Assembly (NCBI RefSeq): GCF_033807575.1
Contig: NC_084721.1
Span: 6,944,001-7,008,000, forward strand
Reading direction: 5' to 3'
Length of the DNA stretch: 64,000 nucleotides
Source of the DNA: Cydia pomonella
Taxonomy: Eukaryota > Arthropoda > Insecta > Lepidoptera > Tortricidae
A program made the position numbers and the translations under genes. Positions 49,401 to 60,204 of the stretch are shown piece by piece; position 1 is the stretch's first letter, and every line of letters begins with the position of its first letter. Under the pieces are notes generated by a model. That model made no database searches and was not told the origin of the DNA. It saw only the letters and a list, made by a program, of their open reading frames with translations.

Positions 49401-52400
49401 TACTTTAATAAATGTACTGTAATTAATAAATGTACTTTACATTGAATTTAGATCTAAGATAAGTACCTTACCAAATATTGTACGCCTGTGTAAGGCAGGA
49501 TATGGAGAACATGACTCATTTACCTAAGATCTTTGTAGAACCCATAACCATACAATAAAATATTTTTGATTTTTGATTTTTGATTTTGATATAACAGCCA
49601 GTAAATGTTATATCGAAAGTTGCTATAATGTGCGTTATACCTACTTCCTTAGTATTAATCTTAAAGATATATCAAATTCCTGATATGAGAGTTTGCATGA
49701 GCATGAGAGTTTTATCTGATAAGAATATGTCCCTCTGAATATGTATACGTCCTAATAATTATATCCCTTGATCGTTATATCGACCAAATAATATATCATT
49801 AGTTGTTACATAGAGTGAACCGCACCCGTTTAATTTACTATGCGGCCTACGGAAAGGAAGCCCGAGAGCAGGAGGCCTGGCCCTAGCTCTCGGGTAAAAA
49901 ATAGAGGTATTTTTATATCGATGGCACAAAGGAACATATAACAGTAAAGACCGCGCCGTCTGGACGGCCTAGGTACCGCTGGAGAGACGAAGTGCAAAAA
50001 GACCTTAGCGAACTCGGCGCCGTCGACTGGACAGAAACGGCTTTGGACAGAGAAGTATGACGGTCTTTGGTATCGGAGGCCAAGATCTACTTCGGGTCGC
50101 TGCGCCACAGTAGTAAGTAAGTAAGTAAGGCTAGGCTTCTATTCTAATTAAAATTGTTTGTGAGACAGCAAGACAAAGGCCAGAAATATAAGACTATCCA
50201 ATTCCGCCAACGCATTGCTCATAACGGGATTTATGCAAGTTCCACTTACTACTACTGTATGTGTTCTTTTCATATAGATTAATCGCACAAATTGAAATGT
50301 AATAAAAATAAGTACCTATTATTAAATCTAGGCATAGGAAATGCCTGTCCCAATATCAAGCCGTTCTAGCTCTACAAACCGACTTTGGGAATGAGAAATC
50401 GAAATCCGATAGCCCACCACGATAACAAAACCTACGTCATTGCACTCAACCAACACTAGGCCTAGCACAGAAGCGCCTCGACAGTATCTCGCCCGCGAGA
50501 TTAGCCGTCCCTCTCTAACTAATACAGTTAGAAAAATTGGTACTTAGTCTATCTCGCGCATAGGACACTGCCGCGGGGCTCTTATGCTAAAGTCTACAAA
50601 ACTCTTACCTATGTGTATAATCTGAGGTATGCCATTAAGTTGCAATCAATAATGACAAGTTTTAATCGGATGGTTATCATCACCGTTCGGAGCGCACGAC
50701 CTGTGAAGGCACTTTGATCTGTACGTTACAATGGCTGTTTACATTGGTTCATTGATCCGACTCAATGCGGTGCTTGGTTCCGCCTATTGTACTTTGAATT
50801 ACAAAAACAAACATTAAAGGATCAATCCGCAATGAATCAGATATGATTAAGGCATGAAAGTGTTAAAGCAAAGTCCTTCTGTGGCAATGTCTCCTAACAA
50901 TTGTACTGAAATCTTTAAATCTCATTACGGTTCAAATTGTATAAACTATAAATTTAAAGTTCTTTCTTTGCACACATGTTGTACAATACATCATCATGCG
51001 CCCTGCAAGCAATGTATGTGACTTAAACTTAACTTACGTATACCTAATATAATTAAAGTACATTTCTGTCATAACCATAAGTCGGAAAGGGACAAATGAT
51101 TATTAGCGGCTGTTAATTTTATTAGATGTTTATGAATAAGGGGGTTAAAGTACATCGGACTCGTAAATTATTAAATCCCCAGCCCGCGTAGCCAACATGC
51201 TGCGCGATTGCCGAATGAAACGCAACTGTCACTGTCGCACTAATATGGAAGAGTGATAGAGAGAGATGACTACACTACGCTACGGAGCATTAACGATTGG
51301 GATGTTGACTACTCCGGCAGGACGTATAATGTTGTTAACAATCTACGGATCACTTTCACGAGGAACGATCTCAGAGGCGAGTGAAGACTCTCTGCACATG
51401 CGCTAGCGAACCATATGCAAAATTGCACATTGCGCGTAGGTAATGCATGCAAATCTTACACAAGCAGGCATACTTGCCAGAAATGCCAAATGGATGCAAG
51501 TTAATGAGCTTACCCGGAATGGGGTTGATGCCGCAGTCGATGACTACGGCGCCTGGTTTGATCCATGAGCCGCGCACCAGCTCAGGGCGTCCGATTGCCA
51601 CTACCAAGATATCAGCGGTCTTCGTCTGTAACACACAATACAAAATTTAGACTTTGAGGGTTCGTTTTTCAGGCAAAGATAACGTCCTGCATTAGCAATC
51701 TAGTGCATCAAATTTCTATAGGAAAGTACCTACTGTATGTTATGTTATGTATTTTTTTCCATATTAATTTAAATTGTACTTTTATTTATTTAATACTTAA
51801 ACAAACATGTTATAAGATGTAATGTTTTGAAAAGAGGTGTGCCGTCGAGCTTCATGCCGGTCCATATTGGGATACCCTCCTACAATTTAGGAGGAATTTA
51901 AATCTTCTCGGGTCAGAGGTGTAGGGTTAGAGCCGGTGTAGCTTTATTTGACATCTTTATCTTAAGCTAAACTTTTTTCACTACTGTAAAATTTGTCGAA
52001 GCTGGATGTCAGCCTGAGATTGACCTTAGCGTGTAGAAACAAAAGAAATAAAATTGTGCAAGTTAGTTATTTTATTTTATATGTATACCATCATCGGCAG
52101 CAAACACAATACGTCTGATAGTAAGCGGTTAAGTTAACGCCACATTGCAGTTATAACTGTAAACTCGGCTAGTAGTTCTATCCGCACCCGGAACGTTCAC
52201 GGAAGGAAATTCCATTGAAACCGCACAGTGTCCGACATTTTACAAACTCATATACTTGAACTCATTATTATTAATTCCGTTAAACTTACAATTTCGCTCA
52301 GATCCTTGGTCTTAGAATGGCAGACGGTGACGGTGGCGTGCTCCCACTTGAGCAGCTCCGCGACCGGGGTGCCGACGATACGGCTGCGGCCCAGCACCAC

Positions 52401-55400
52401 CGCGTTCTTGCCCGCGATGGTCACGCCGGCGCGCTTGATGAGCTCGATGCAGCCCGCCGGCGTGCATGGGATGAAGCCGCTCAGGTCGCCCACTGCAGCG
52501 CGACCTTCGTTGATGGTGTTTAAACTGAAATTGTGAAGGAGAAAATGAAGCTTAAAATAAAAACAATCTTTACAGATTTCGTTATCATAAAAAACCTATA
52601 TTTTGGTATGACGGATCGGCAATGAAAGAGAAAAAAACTACGGAAGTAAGTTGGTAATGGACTAGGTATAGTTTAATTACTTGAAGGTTTAGGTACCTTT
52701 TATACCCAATCCATTGTTGGTTTGGTACATACATAGGAAGGTCGTAGCGTGAAGGGGCTAGCAAAAACGGGTTTTTTTTTTTTTTACTTAAAATGTTTTT
52801 GGAAGAATATATTACAGAATGAAACTAAAATGATAACGTACCTAACAGTTCCGTAGTCACCTCAAGTTTTGTTTGTTTTAATTAAACAACATTGTGCGGT
52901 TATTAGAAATCAATACCGCCAGCTTGCGGTGAGCAAAGAAAGTGCAGACTATAACGGTTACAATGCTTTCCAGGCTATTGATATAAGCCAAGTTTCGGTT
53001 AGCACTCGTCACCTACGGCCGGACCACCCAGCTAGAAGTTCAAAGGCATTTGCACGACAATGACGTGCACGGGTAAAGTTTGGTTTCCTTGTCGGACACG
53101 GTGTCGGTGATGACTGGACTTCATACTGTTGAGTCCAGCGGCTGCACGATGTATAAGTACACTAAGATACATACGCGTGATGAACTTACCCGTCCACATC
53201 CTTGTCGGCGGACACGGCGTCTGTGATGACGTGCGCGTCGATGGTGTGTGTGGAGTCCAGGGGCATCTGCACGATGATGCCGTGCACGGACGGCTCCTCG
53301 TTCAGCGCCGTTATCTGGTTTAGCAACTGTGAAAAGACATAGTGTTGTTAACCAAGTATGAAGATAGAATCCTAGAATTAATAAATTACGTAAAGAACCT
53401 AATAAAATAATAAATGTTTTGTTTTCTTTATACTGAAAACTTGCATAGGTTAATATTCAGTGTACCTAGTTTTTTATTTCCTATATGGATCATGAAAAAA
53501 AGTAAAGCCTGACCAGTTATTTATGATCACACGCCATATTGCGGAATTTCATTGGAACTAAATTTTTCATACTAATCTGAACCGTCACCTCGCACATGAG
53601 CATAACAGCACCCTCTTGACAATGATCATAGGTATATTTCTGGTCGGGCTTTAGTAAGAATGTAGTCATACACTTTACTATGTTTCCGCTCTGGCAGATT
53701 TCCTAAGTTAGGCTTCATAGGTAATAGGTAAGTACCACTAACCGTAAAAGTGCATGGCGACTTTATGAATTAATTAATTCATATTTTTATCTCTCCATGC
53801 AATATCGCAGCTCACTGAACTTGCAAAAAGCCCAATCTTACTTGTATTTTATTCGTATACAAAAACGTACCCTAAACTATTCATAGATCCCTTTTTAGCA
53901 TATTCCATTCTACATATAATTCGCCATTGATATTCTCCATAACATAAGCAAGATGATGAGATGATTACATCACATCAATAACAAGCGTAAACAGCTGATA
54001 CCGTTATCACAGGTCAGATGGTCATGTACTACAATGCTAAATCGAAAACTTGTTTACCGAGACAAACTACATACGTTGTTTGCATCAGTTACGCTGAGAA
54101 ATTAGATAATCTTAAGTAAAAACTATAGTAAAAAATTAGTAGGTAGTAGGCAAGCATATTTTTTTAATTTTGGATCGACTTTTGTTTTAATTGAAGTACC
54201 AAGGTACTCTTCCTCGTTATTTTTAAACTAAAAACTGAAAAAATTGTTAGAAAATTGCTAGAATTACAGGGGTCATGATGATAAGTAATATCATCATGAC
54301 CCCTGTAATAAGGAATACGCACATGAAAAAAAATTTCGATTCACCTTCATATTTAGATACGTAGTACCTAAGATAAGATTTTATCATAATTTATCTGATT
54401 TTAAAGAAAGTTATGGAAAATAATATGAAAAAATATCTGGAGAGTGTTATAACTATTTTTTTCCCTAATTTATTGTCCCACTGCTGGGCAAGGCCTCCCC
54501 TCGCTTTCTCCACTCAACCCTGCCTCTTGTAGTTTCTCGCCAATCCGGATAAAATACGTCCAATTCGTCCTACCATCTCCTTTTCGGCCTGCCTGTACCC
54601 CGGCCAGCACCATCTATGGTGTTCCGTGGGTCCCACTCGTTAACCATTTTGGCCCACCTTTCAGGGCGCATGCGGCAGACATCTCCAGTCCAGGACTTTA
54701 GAGCCTCCGTTAACAACCATATTTGAGCGCCATAGGTTTGGATAGGCAGAATACACATGTCGATGAGTTTGCGCTTGAGACACAGGGGAATGTCACCCTT
54801 CAATAGCGCCGTCATGGACCAGAAGCTCTTCCAGGCGTTGTCAATGCATCTATTGACCTCTATGGTTTGCCTGTATTCGAAGGAGGCTATCTATATTTGG
54901 CCAAAGTAAATGTAGTCATCAACATACTGTATATACTGCCCATCAACCGTGACCCCGTGTTTTGCTGCATTGGTCATCAATTGAGTTTTCGCTCTGTTCA
55001 TTGTGTGTGTGTGTGTGTGTGTGTGTTGTAGCATGTGTTGCAGTTGAGATGCGGTGTCGGAGAAGAGGAGAATATCATCAGCAAACCGCAGGTTTGTTAA
55101 GCGTTTATTACCGACGACAATGCCCAAACTCCTGATTTCGACTTAGCCACCATTCTGGTCATGATCTGGACTAACCTCGCCTTCAGTGATGTCACGTGGC
55201 AGACGTAGATGTTCAGCGGTGATGCCGATATTCTCGGCGGCCTTGAGCTTCATCCTGATGTAGACGTTGGAGTCCTCGCGTCCGCCGACCTGCACGATGG
55301 CCAGGCGCGGCTTGAACGTCGCGCTGACGGCGCGCAGCTCGGTGACCTGCTGCCGTAGCTCATCTTCAATAGCTCTGGACATGGATAAAATGTGAAGCTG

Positions 55401-55784
55401 CAGTTGTAAACTTAATGAACGGTGGTTATTTATAAACTAATCTAACGTAGAACAATAAATTAATGGATCTTGGTTTAATCCTTTAGTATAAATATTTAAA
55501 ATTGTACCTTAATGTATTTTTTTTCTTCCTCATTATCACTTAAAGCAAACAATTTAAATATTGTAATAGATGGGTACCTATTTGTGAATGAAAGCCTCTT
55601 TGGGTATATTTACTAAAATGTATTTAGGTAACTAATGGTCTAAGTCTGTTTTTGTAAGCAGGAGATAGATAAAATTCTGTGATGTTTAGCAAAAAATCTA
55701 AGGAATTATTTTAATTCAATATGCATGTTAATAGAAATATGCATACCGTGCCACATCGCGTCCTGAAATCACTTTAGCCGTCAT
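40487..55784 (-). CDS. MTHFD1: Trifunctional C1-tetrahydrofolate synthase, cytosolic form (933 aa)
   Basis: Fifteen - strand exons: 55784-55747, 55374-55176, 53326-53190, 52524-52290, 51625-51514, 48973-48748, 47376-47203, 46571-46406, 46018-45715, 45455-45238, 45010-44800, 44505-44357, 42985-42882, 42203-41918, 40729-40487. All introns are GT-AG, all phases agree, and the total of 933 aa is close to the human enzyme. Residues 1 to about 300 are the NADP-dependent methylene-THF dehydrogenase/methenyl-THF cyclohydrolase: Y51 and K55 in SNVYIRMKLKAAE match the catalytic Tyr/Lys, with substrate loop VQMPLDS and the GRSRIVGTP nucleotide-binding loop. From about 315 on is formyl-THF synthetase, with P-loop TPLGEGKST at 378-386. 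It interconverts one-carbon folates for purine and thymidylate synthesis. The Drosophila name is pugilist (pug). Confidence 0.95.
40905..41650 (-). pseudogene. Jockey-like LINE remnant in C1-THF synthase intron 14
   Basis: Two frames, 41637-41392 and 41376-40903, together with TDDILIM just upstream in another frame, read as the end of a reverse transcriptase and its C-terminal region (VTGVRDLGVHF, KRAYRNLGFIMRQ, LERIQNKFVRIL, ...SYIFKLLRGRISNP). The copy starts about at the catalytic Asp-Asp and has at least two frame breaks. It is dead. Confidence 0.75.
47013..47155 (-). pseudogene. Decayed duplicate of C1-THF synthase exon 7
   Basis: It matches exon 7 (47376-47203) from codons KDIN to the donor region, including GCGCCCAACGAGGTGTC and TACGGCCGCACCAAGGCCAA. 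It lacks the exon's first 30 or so bases and the acceptor. It has a 4-base deletion near the start (ATCAGC for ATCAATCAGC) and a 1-base deletion near the end, so it cannot be spliced in productively. It lies in intron 7, just downstream of the real exon. Confidence 0.88.
47435..47707 (+). repeat. tRNA-derived SINE, family A copy 2, full length
   Basis: TGGCCTAGTGGG and GGGTTCAAATCC boxes, the body TTCGTGTGATGAGCATGGAT and ACACAAGCCTTATTGAGCTT, and an AT-rich tail ending TTATTTAT. Flanking direct repeats TAAGAATGT (47426-47434 and 47708-47716) look like the target duplication. It lies in C1-THF synthase intron 6. Confidence 0.8.
49948..50130 (+). pseudogene. RTE-clade retrotransposon, C-terminal fragment
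   Basis: The + strand reads GRPRYRWRDEVQKDLSELGA ... then LVSEAKIYFGSLRHS, interrupted by TGA at the position of a tryptophan codon, followed by an AAGT/AGTA repeat tail (50110-50127). It is related to 14172-14384. It lies in intron 5 of C1-THF synthase, antisense to the gene. Confidence 0.7.
51080..51144. repeat. Half copy of the CCCCTTATTCATAAACG MITE
   Basis: GTCGGAAAGGGACAAATGAT, TATTAGCGGC and GTTTATGAATAAGGGGG are one arm of the element seen at 26935-27071. Confidence 0.65.
51187..51313. mobile_element. MITE, TAGCCAACAT family, copy 2
   Basis: GTAGCCAACATG opens it, CACTACGCTACGGAGCATTA then ACGATTGGGATGTTGACTAC close it, and GAAACGCAACTGTCACTGTC is shared with the copy at 57420. Confidence 0.65.
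51795..51955 (-). repeat. Dispersed repeat, copy 2 of the 17.8-kb repeat
   Basis: TAAGATGTAATGTTTTGAAA, TCCATATTGGGATACCCTCC and CTTCTCGGGTCAGAGGTGTA are the reverse of blocks at 17755-17915. It sits in C1-THF synthase intron 4. Confidence 0.6.
53050..53153 (-). pseudogene. Decayed partial duplicate of C1-THF synthase exon 3
   Basis: TCCTTGTCGGACACGGTGTC, GGTGATGAC, GAGTCCAGCGGC and TGCACGAT align in order with the + strand of exon 3 (53190-53326: TCCTTGTCGGCGGACACGGC, TGTGATGAC, GAGTCCAGGGGCATC, TGCACGAT). There are several small gaps. The piece TGCACGACAATGACGTGCAC at 53051 also resembles the exon's TGCACGATGATGCCGTGCAC. It lies just downstream of exon 3 in intron 3. Confidence 0.65.
54465..55140 (-). 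pseudogene. RTE-like retrotransposon remnant with an in-frame CA microsatellite
   Basis: The - strand starts near LTNLRFADDILLFSDTAS (the catalytic DD) and continues with MNRAKTQLMTN, TVDGQYIQYVDDYIYFGQI, then in other frames ILPIQTYGAQIWLL and an RTE 3' end (GGCCTTGCCCAGCAGTGGGA). A CA repeat at 55002-55027 adds HTHTHTHT inside the frame. Several frameshifts make it dead. It is in intron 2 of C1-THF synthase, ending 36 bases from exon 2. Confidence 0.75.
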
Positions 55785-56227
55785 TTTGCTAGCCACTGCC
55801 CGGTCGAGAGCCAGCTGTCCACTGTGACTCCCAACTTCACAGACCCCTTGGCTCGACCGTTTTGCAGACACCCGTTTCTCTTACAAGACGTAAGTACGAA
55901 AGAGATGAAAGACTCGTAAATGAGATAATATTGTTGAGGGGCAGGTTACAGATAACATCCCTGAGATAACCCCCAGGTTATGGCGGAGCTAGAACCCGCA
56001 ATCATGGTGCTGTCGTCATACTGATGGGATATGGTGTAGATATCAACGTTATGTAACGTGTTCTAGATACCTACCTACTTATATTTGGTATTGATGAACT
56101 TACTTACTACTGATAATAAGAAGCCCCACAAATAGCGAAATGCTTTGACCGATAAAATATATACACACAAATATACACCCTAGGTGTATTTTTCTCTACG
56201 ATTAGACAGGCTAACGTGCGACGACCA

Positions 56228-56642
56228 AGTAAGGTAGAAGTACTAATCAATCAATTTTTCGTGTTATGGCTCCATCAAGGTGTTGATGATTCTGCCAATG
56301 TCGAGGTTGGATAAGACACGGCTAGTATATGAATCTTATTACGGTCATAGACAGTGTTCGGTGGAGTATCCGATCTGCAAAGAAATACAAATTACGACTA
56401 ACTAATAGACTTCATACAACTATTAAACAATATGAACACTACACTATGTACAGAACAAACTACAGTTAGAGCTCGACGCTGCACTAATACTCGACATAGG
56501 CACTTTATGTCAAAGTGACAAGGATTAAGTTCGAATACAGAAGAATCTTCGTTGATCAAATTAAACCTGTATTTCCATGAAATAAAGTGCCCGTGTCGGT
56601 GACTAGTGCAGCGTCGAGCACTAGTACTTCTACCTTACCTAC
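56228..56642. mobile_element. Nested inverted-repeat elements upstream of C1-THF synthase
   Basis: The outer arms AAGTAAGGTAGAAGTACTA (left) and TAGTACTTCTACCTTAC (right) bracket an inner MITE. The inner arms are GCTCGACGCTGCACTA (56468 region) and TAGTGCAGCGTCGAGC (about 56605-56620), also sharing GGCACTTTAT. It lies between the two alternative first exons. Confidence 0.65.
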
Positions 56643-56978
56643 AATAATATATATAAGAATATCTAAGAAATTTACTAGGTAAGTATGTCTTGTACGTTAC
56701 AGTCTTGAACAATTACACCATTTATGGTACTCAGAATAAGTCAATCTCCATACATTTACTCTTTATCTTAAACAACCACGGTAAAGATATGCATGATATT
56801 CCTTTAATCGAGAAGACCTGGGTCAAACGTCGTAACAATGGAAAAATGATAATTACCGATATCACAGCCGTATGTTTTTGCTCGGTTTATATAGTAAGAA
56901 ACATATAAATAGGTAAGTACTCAACTTATTACCTATACATATACGCTTAAAATATAGGTATAATTAAAAAAAACTTAC

Positions 56979-57046
56979 CTTACAGTGTCTTTGGAAAAAT
57001 ATCTAACCAACTTCAAAGGTTTTAATCTTGCTAAGTTAAAAATCAT
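56979..57046 (-). CDS. MTHFD1: Alternative first exon encoding a mitochondrial presequence for C1-THF synthase
   Basis: ATG at 57046 opens 22 codons plus two bases, then the donor AG|GTAAGT. The phase (two bases left over) is identical to that of the cytosolic first exon (CG|GTATGC), so both join exon 2 at 55374 in frame, giving ...KDTVR-AIEDEL or ...DVAR-AIEDEL. The peptide starts MIFNLARLKPLKLVRYFS. It is rich in Arg/Lys and hydrophobic residues and has no acid before residue 20. It ends with RYFS, which fits the R-3 cleavage motif of mitochondrial processing peptidase. The position 1.2 kb upstream of the cytosolic start implies a separate promoter. Seen: the exon and its phase. Inferred: use in a mitochondrial isoform of about 943 aa before cleavage. 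Confidence 0.75.
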
Positions 57047-57419
57047 TGTAATCTTACGAGCTGAACCGTTAATGTGATCCAATCATGGACGAATATTGCT
57101 GACTGAACGTTTGCCCGAACTAATATTTAAAGAGTGATAAACAATGAACTAAAAATATTGTTTTGTTTTTACATCAGATTTTAAGATGTTTACATACCTA
57201 AATTAGTTCAAGTAAGTTAACGATCTCGTCATTACAATTATGCATTGCTTAATTATGGGTTTCTCATACTCGTAATATTCTTTCTGTGCCTCGTAACTAT
57301 GTGTTAAATTAAAAGTATCTATGATACGACGACGATGTACTTAGAGCTACCAGTATTCAATATTTATAATATGGAGCTACCCTAACACAAGAGTTAACAG
57401 CATACAATGAGCCAGGGTG

Positions 57420-57565
57420 CGTAGCCAACGTGCCAATCGTTAACGCCCCGTAGCGAACGAAACGCAACGTCACTGTCGCACTAATGTGGAAATGATAGAG
57501 AAAGATGACTATAGCATAGCGTATACGCTACGCTAGGGAGCGTTAACGATCGGCACATTAGCTAA
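57420..57565. mobile_element. MITE, TAGCCAACAT family, copy 3
   Basis: Ends GTAGCCAACGTGCCAATCGT then TAACGCCCCGTAGCG, and the inverse CGCTAGGGAGCGTTAACGAT then CGGCACATTAGCTA. This is the copy with the best-kept inverted repeats in the window. Confidence 0.7.
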
Positions 57566-57641
57566 GGACTCAGTTCTCGTTTAAAAATTATACAAAGTTC
57601 TAAACTAGTATGCAAGCTGAAGTTTGTAGCCGTACATTTAA

Positions 57642-57762
57642 ACCCCCTAAACGTGTACTAAAGTTACGAAGCCGCTAATAACCGTTTGTCCCTTTCCGAC
57701 GTATCGGTATGATGGAAAGGGACAAGCGATTATTAGCGGCACACGTTTATGAATAAGGGGGA
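57642..57762. mobile_element. MITE, CCCCTTATTCATAAACG family, copy 2
   Basis: CCCCCTAAACGTGTACTAAA, GCCGCTAATAACCGTTTGTC then CCTTTCC, and the inverse ending ACACGTTTATGAATAAGGGG. It is related to 26935-27071. Confidence 0.7.
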
Positions 57763-57879
57763 AAGATATTAGCGCGTTATGATATATACATATCATGCTT
57801 TTTATGAATTACATCAGTTACTATCGGTATAAGTATTGATACCATTTGTAACCGACCGAACTGAAGGAAAGTACACAAA

Positions 57880-58095
57880 AACCGAACAAGTGCGAGTCGG
57901 ACTCGCCCACTGAGGGTTCCGTACTTTTTAGTATTTGTTGTTATAGCGGCAACAGAAATACATCATCTTTGAAAATTTCAACTCCCTAGCTATCACGGTT
58001 CGCGAGATACAGCCTGGTGACAGACGACAAGCGGAGTCTTAGTAATATGGTCCCGTTTTACCCTTTTGTTACGGAACCCTAAAAATGCGAGACTC
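57880..58095 (+). repeat. Dispersed repeat related to family D ends
   Basis: AAGTGCGAGTCGGACTCGCC, GAGGGTTCCGTAC and the closing GTTACGGAACCCTAAAAATG resemble the ends of family D, but the middle (TTGAAAATTTCAACTCCCTA, GCGAGATACAGCCTGGTGAC) is different. Confidence 0.6.
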
Positions 58096-60051
58096 TAGTC
58101 TCCTGTACCTACGATATAAACTTCATTTGATGGTTTATGCTTTCTTATTTTTTAAATGCTCGAACCAGAAAAAAAATTTTTTTTTCAATATTTTGTCAGT
58201 TTTATTTCATTCAGAATACACTAACAAATTGTAACAACATAGGAGGAACCAAAGATTGGCGGCATAGGAATATTTAAAAACCTCCCAAGTGCGAGACGGA
58301 CCCACCGACTACAAATGTGACCGGATAGTCGGCTTATCCGACTAGTCCGTACATCCCTAATTCTAATGCCGCTGTCGCAAGTACGGGTTGAGATGAGGAC
58401 TTATAACTGTTAAAACTACTCCAGTCTTTGTATTATTTTATTGGAAAGACTTCTCATTGTTAATAATCAACAAAAAGTTACAATACAATCTGCCCCTGAA
58501 CTCTCTTTTTCTGTACTAGGTAATGAATAAATCGTATCACAGGAAGTATTAACACTTTATTGTCAGCTACTACTAATTATTTAGCACCTTGAAGACAAAT
58601 AGCTACTTTAAAGAAAACTAATGTGTAATTTAAATAAGGTACGATAATGCAAACAAATAGGTACAAACTATTAATCTTACCATTGACCGGCGAGAAATAT
58701 CTACTAAGACTACCCGCTAAGTCATACATAATGAAGGTAAGAATATTATATGCGATTGATGCCATGATTATATTCAAAACTAGCAAAAGATGATGGTATA
58801 TACAAATAAATCTGTCTTACCTTACAACCGCCTCCACGTCTCCTTCAGTCTTCCACATGCTTTTGTATGCTTTTCAAATGCAACCGTAAAACACCAAAAA
58901 AACTAATACAACAATATACAAGGTGTTTGAGAGCGCCGTCCGCCGGCGGAAGATTGATCGCCTACATTACCTTAATGGTAGTTTATAACAAACTGGTTCC
59001 GACGGAGGCCATAACGTGGACGCGACATTTGTGTAAATGAGAAATTACTAATGAGTTTGTATGACAAATCGAAGCCCGACAGTTAAGTGAAACAAATGAA
59101 GAATATTCGAAAAATGCTTTTACTAAATGCCGATGTGAAGTGAAGATACGATTTTGTGCGTTTTTAATGTATGATTGTTTATTTAATTGTTACTCTACAG
59201 CCCAAACGTCTTGAGAAAATGTAGCGCTGTAACTAGACGCACTAGCAGATCTAGTTAACATATAAAAATAATTGACACAAATAATCGGTCCATATCATTT
59301 TCATAAACTAAAAACTTCAATTATTATGTTCCAATATTAATCAAAATACTAGTAAATAGTATGTATATATCTAATAAATTAATTCCGTAAGTTTAATGGA
59401 ATAGAAGCAAAATATTCTCACGAGAAATTTTAAACAACAAACAAAGACTTTAACTAAATCATGCTTCGTAGTGGGTCGTTAATCAGAAAAGGAGATTGGT
59501 ACTCGAGTTTAAAGGGTAATAAACTAGTCAAACGTATAAGGTAAAGGCATCAGTGCTCAGACATGCACCAGTGTGCCAAAAGTAGGTGTTATTATAGATT
59601 AATAAAGTATGAATTGAAAAGTAACTTAATTTTTAAAATAATTGTTTAGCATAAACCACAACACTACTTCAAGGAAGTGCTGTCTTCTGACATTAAGGGA
59701 TATGCCATATGCGCCATTTTTTTGGAGCGTCACATGGTATTTTGATCATACGTTAGCAGCCGAATTGTGATGTTTTTTTAAAAGCATGTGCACTGCTTCA
59801 CGTAATTAATACTTAATTTATCTGGAAAAAGTAAAAAATTAATATAAATCCATATTAAAGTAAACCCTGGCCGATTACTGGGTTTGAGGCAGTAATTTTA
59901 AAGGGATCGTGGACTCAGAGGCCAGCCGATAGAGGCTGAGCATAGGTTTCAAGATTTATTTTTATTTTCAAATGCAATGTAAGTCGTTAAATCAAGCACC
60001 TTTAAATATCTACATTATTATGACTTTATTTCATTGAAATACATCAAATAC

Positions 60052-60204
60052 TCAGTAGTCATCCTGTGGCTGACCACTGGACACTGAAATCACGGAACTC
60101 GGAACCCAATAGCCAGGCGTTAAAATGGGATGGCTGTAGACTGGGTACTTAAAGGCTGTGTCTTGGTAGACGGAAGGCTGATTGCTGGCGGAAGGGCCTT
60201 GCAT
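60052..60204 (-). CDS. Hypothetical 50-aa frame with downstream poly(A) signal
   Basis: ATG at 60204 to TGA at 60052. It begins MQGPSASNQPSVYQDTAF and ends SSGQPQDDY, rich in Ser, Pro, Gln and Tyr. The segment is much more GC-rich than the AT-rich DNA around it. AATAAA lies 22 bases past the stop (60030-60025). This fits either a small gene or the last exon of a larger one. I do not recognise the sequence, no upstream exon could be joined with confidence, and the frame closes a few codons before the ATG. It could equally be a transposon fragment. Confidence 0.3.
   Translation of the reverse strand: MQGPSASNQPSVYQDTAFKYPVYSHPILTPGYWVPSSVISVSSGQPQDDY

Larger units (their letters stand above)
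57047..60051. other. Intergenic region right of C1-THF synthase
   Basis: It contains MITEs at 57420-57565 and 57642-57762 and a family D relative at 57880-58095. The rest (58100-60050) is AT-rich with no exon that I can support. A promoter for the mitochondrial first exon should lie just right of 57046, but no clear core motif is visible. Confidence 0.55.

Noticed and set aside
57103..57112. Initiator or TATA promoter for the mitochondrial first exon
   Set aside because: Short Inr-like and TA-rich strings are present, but such strings are everywhere in this AT-rich DNA. No start site can be supported without transcript data.
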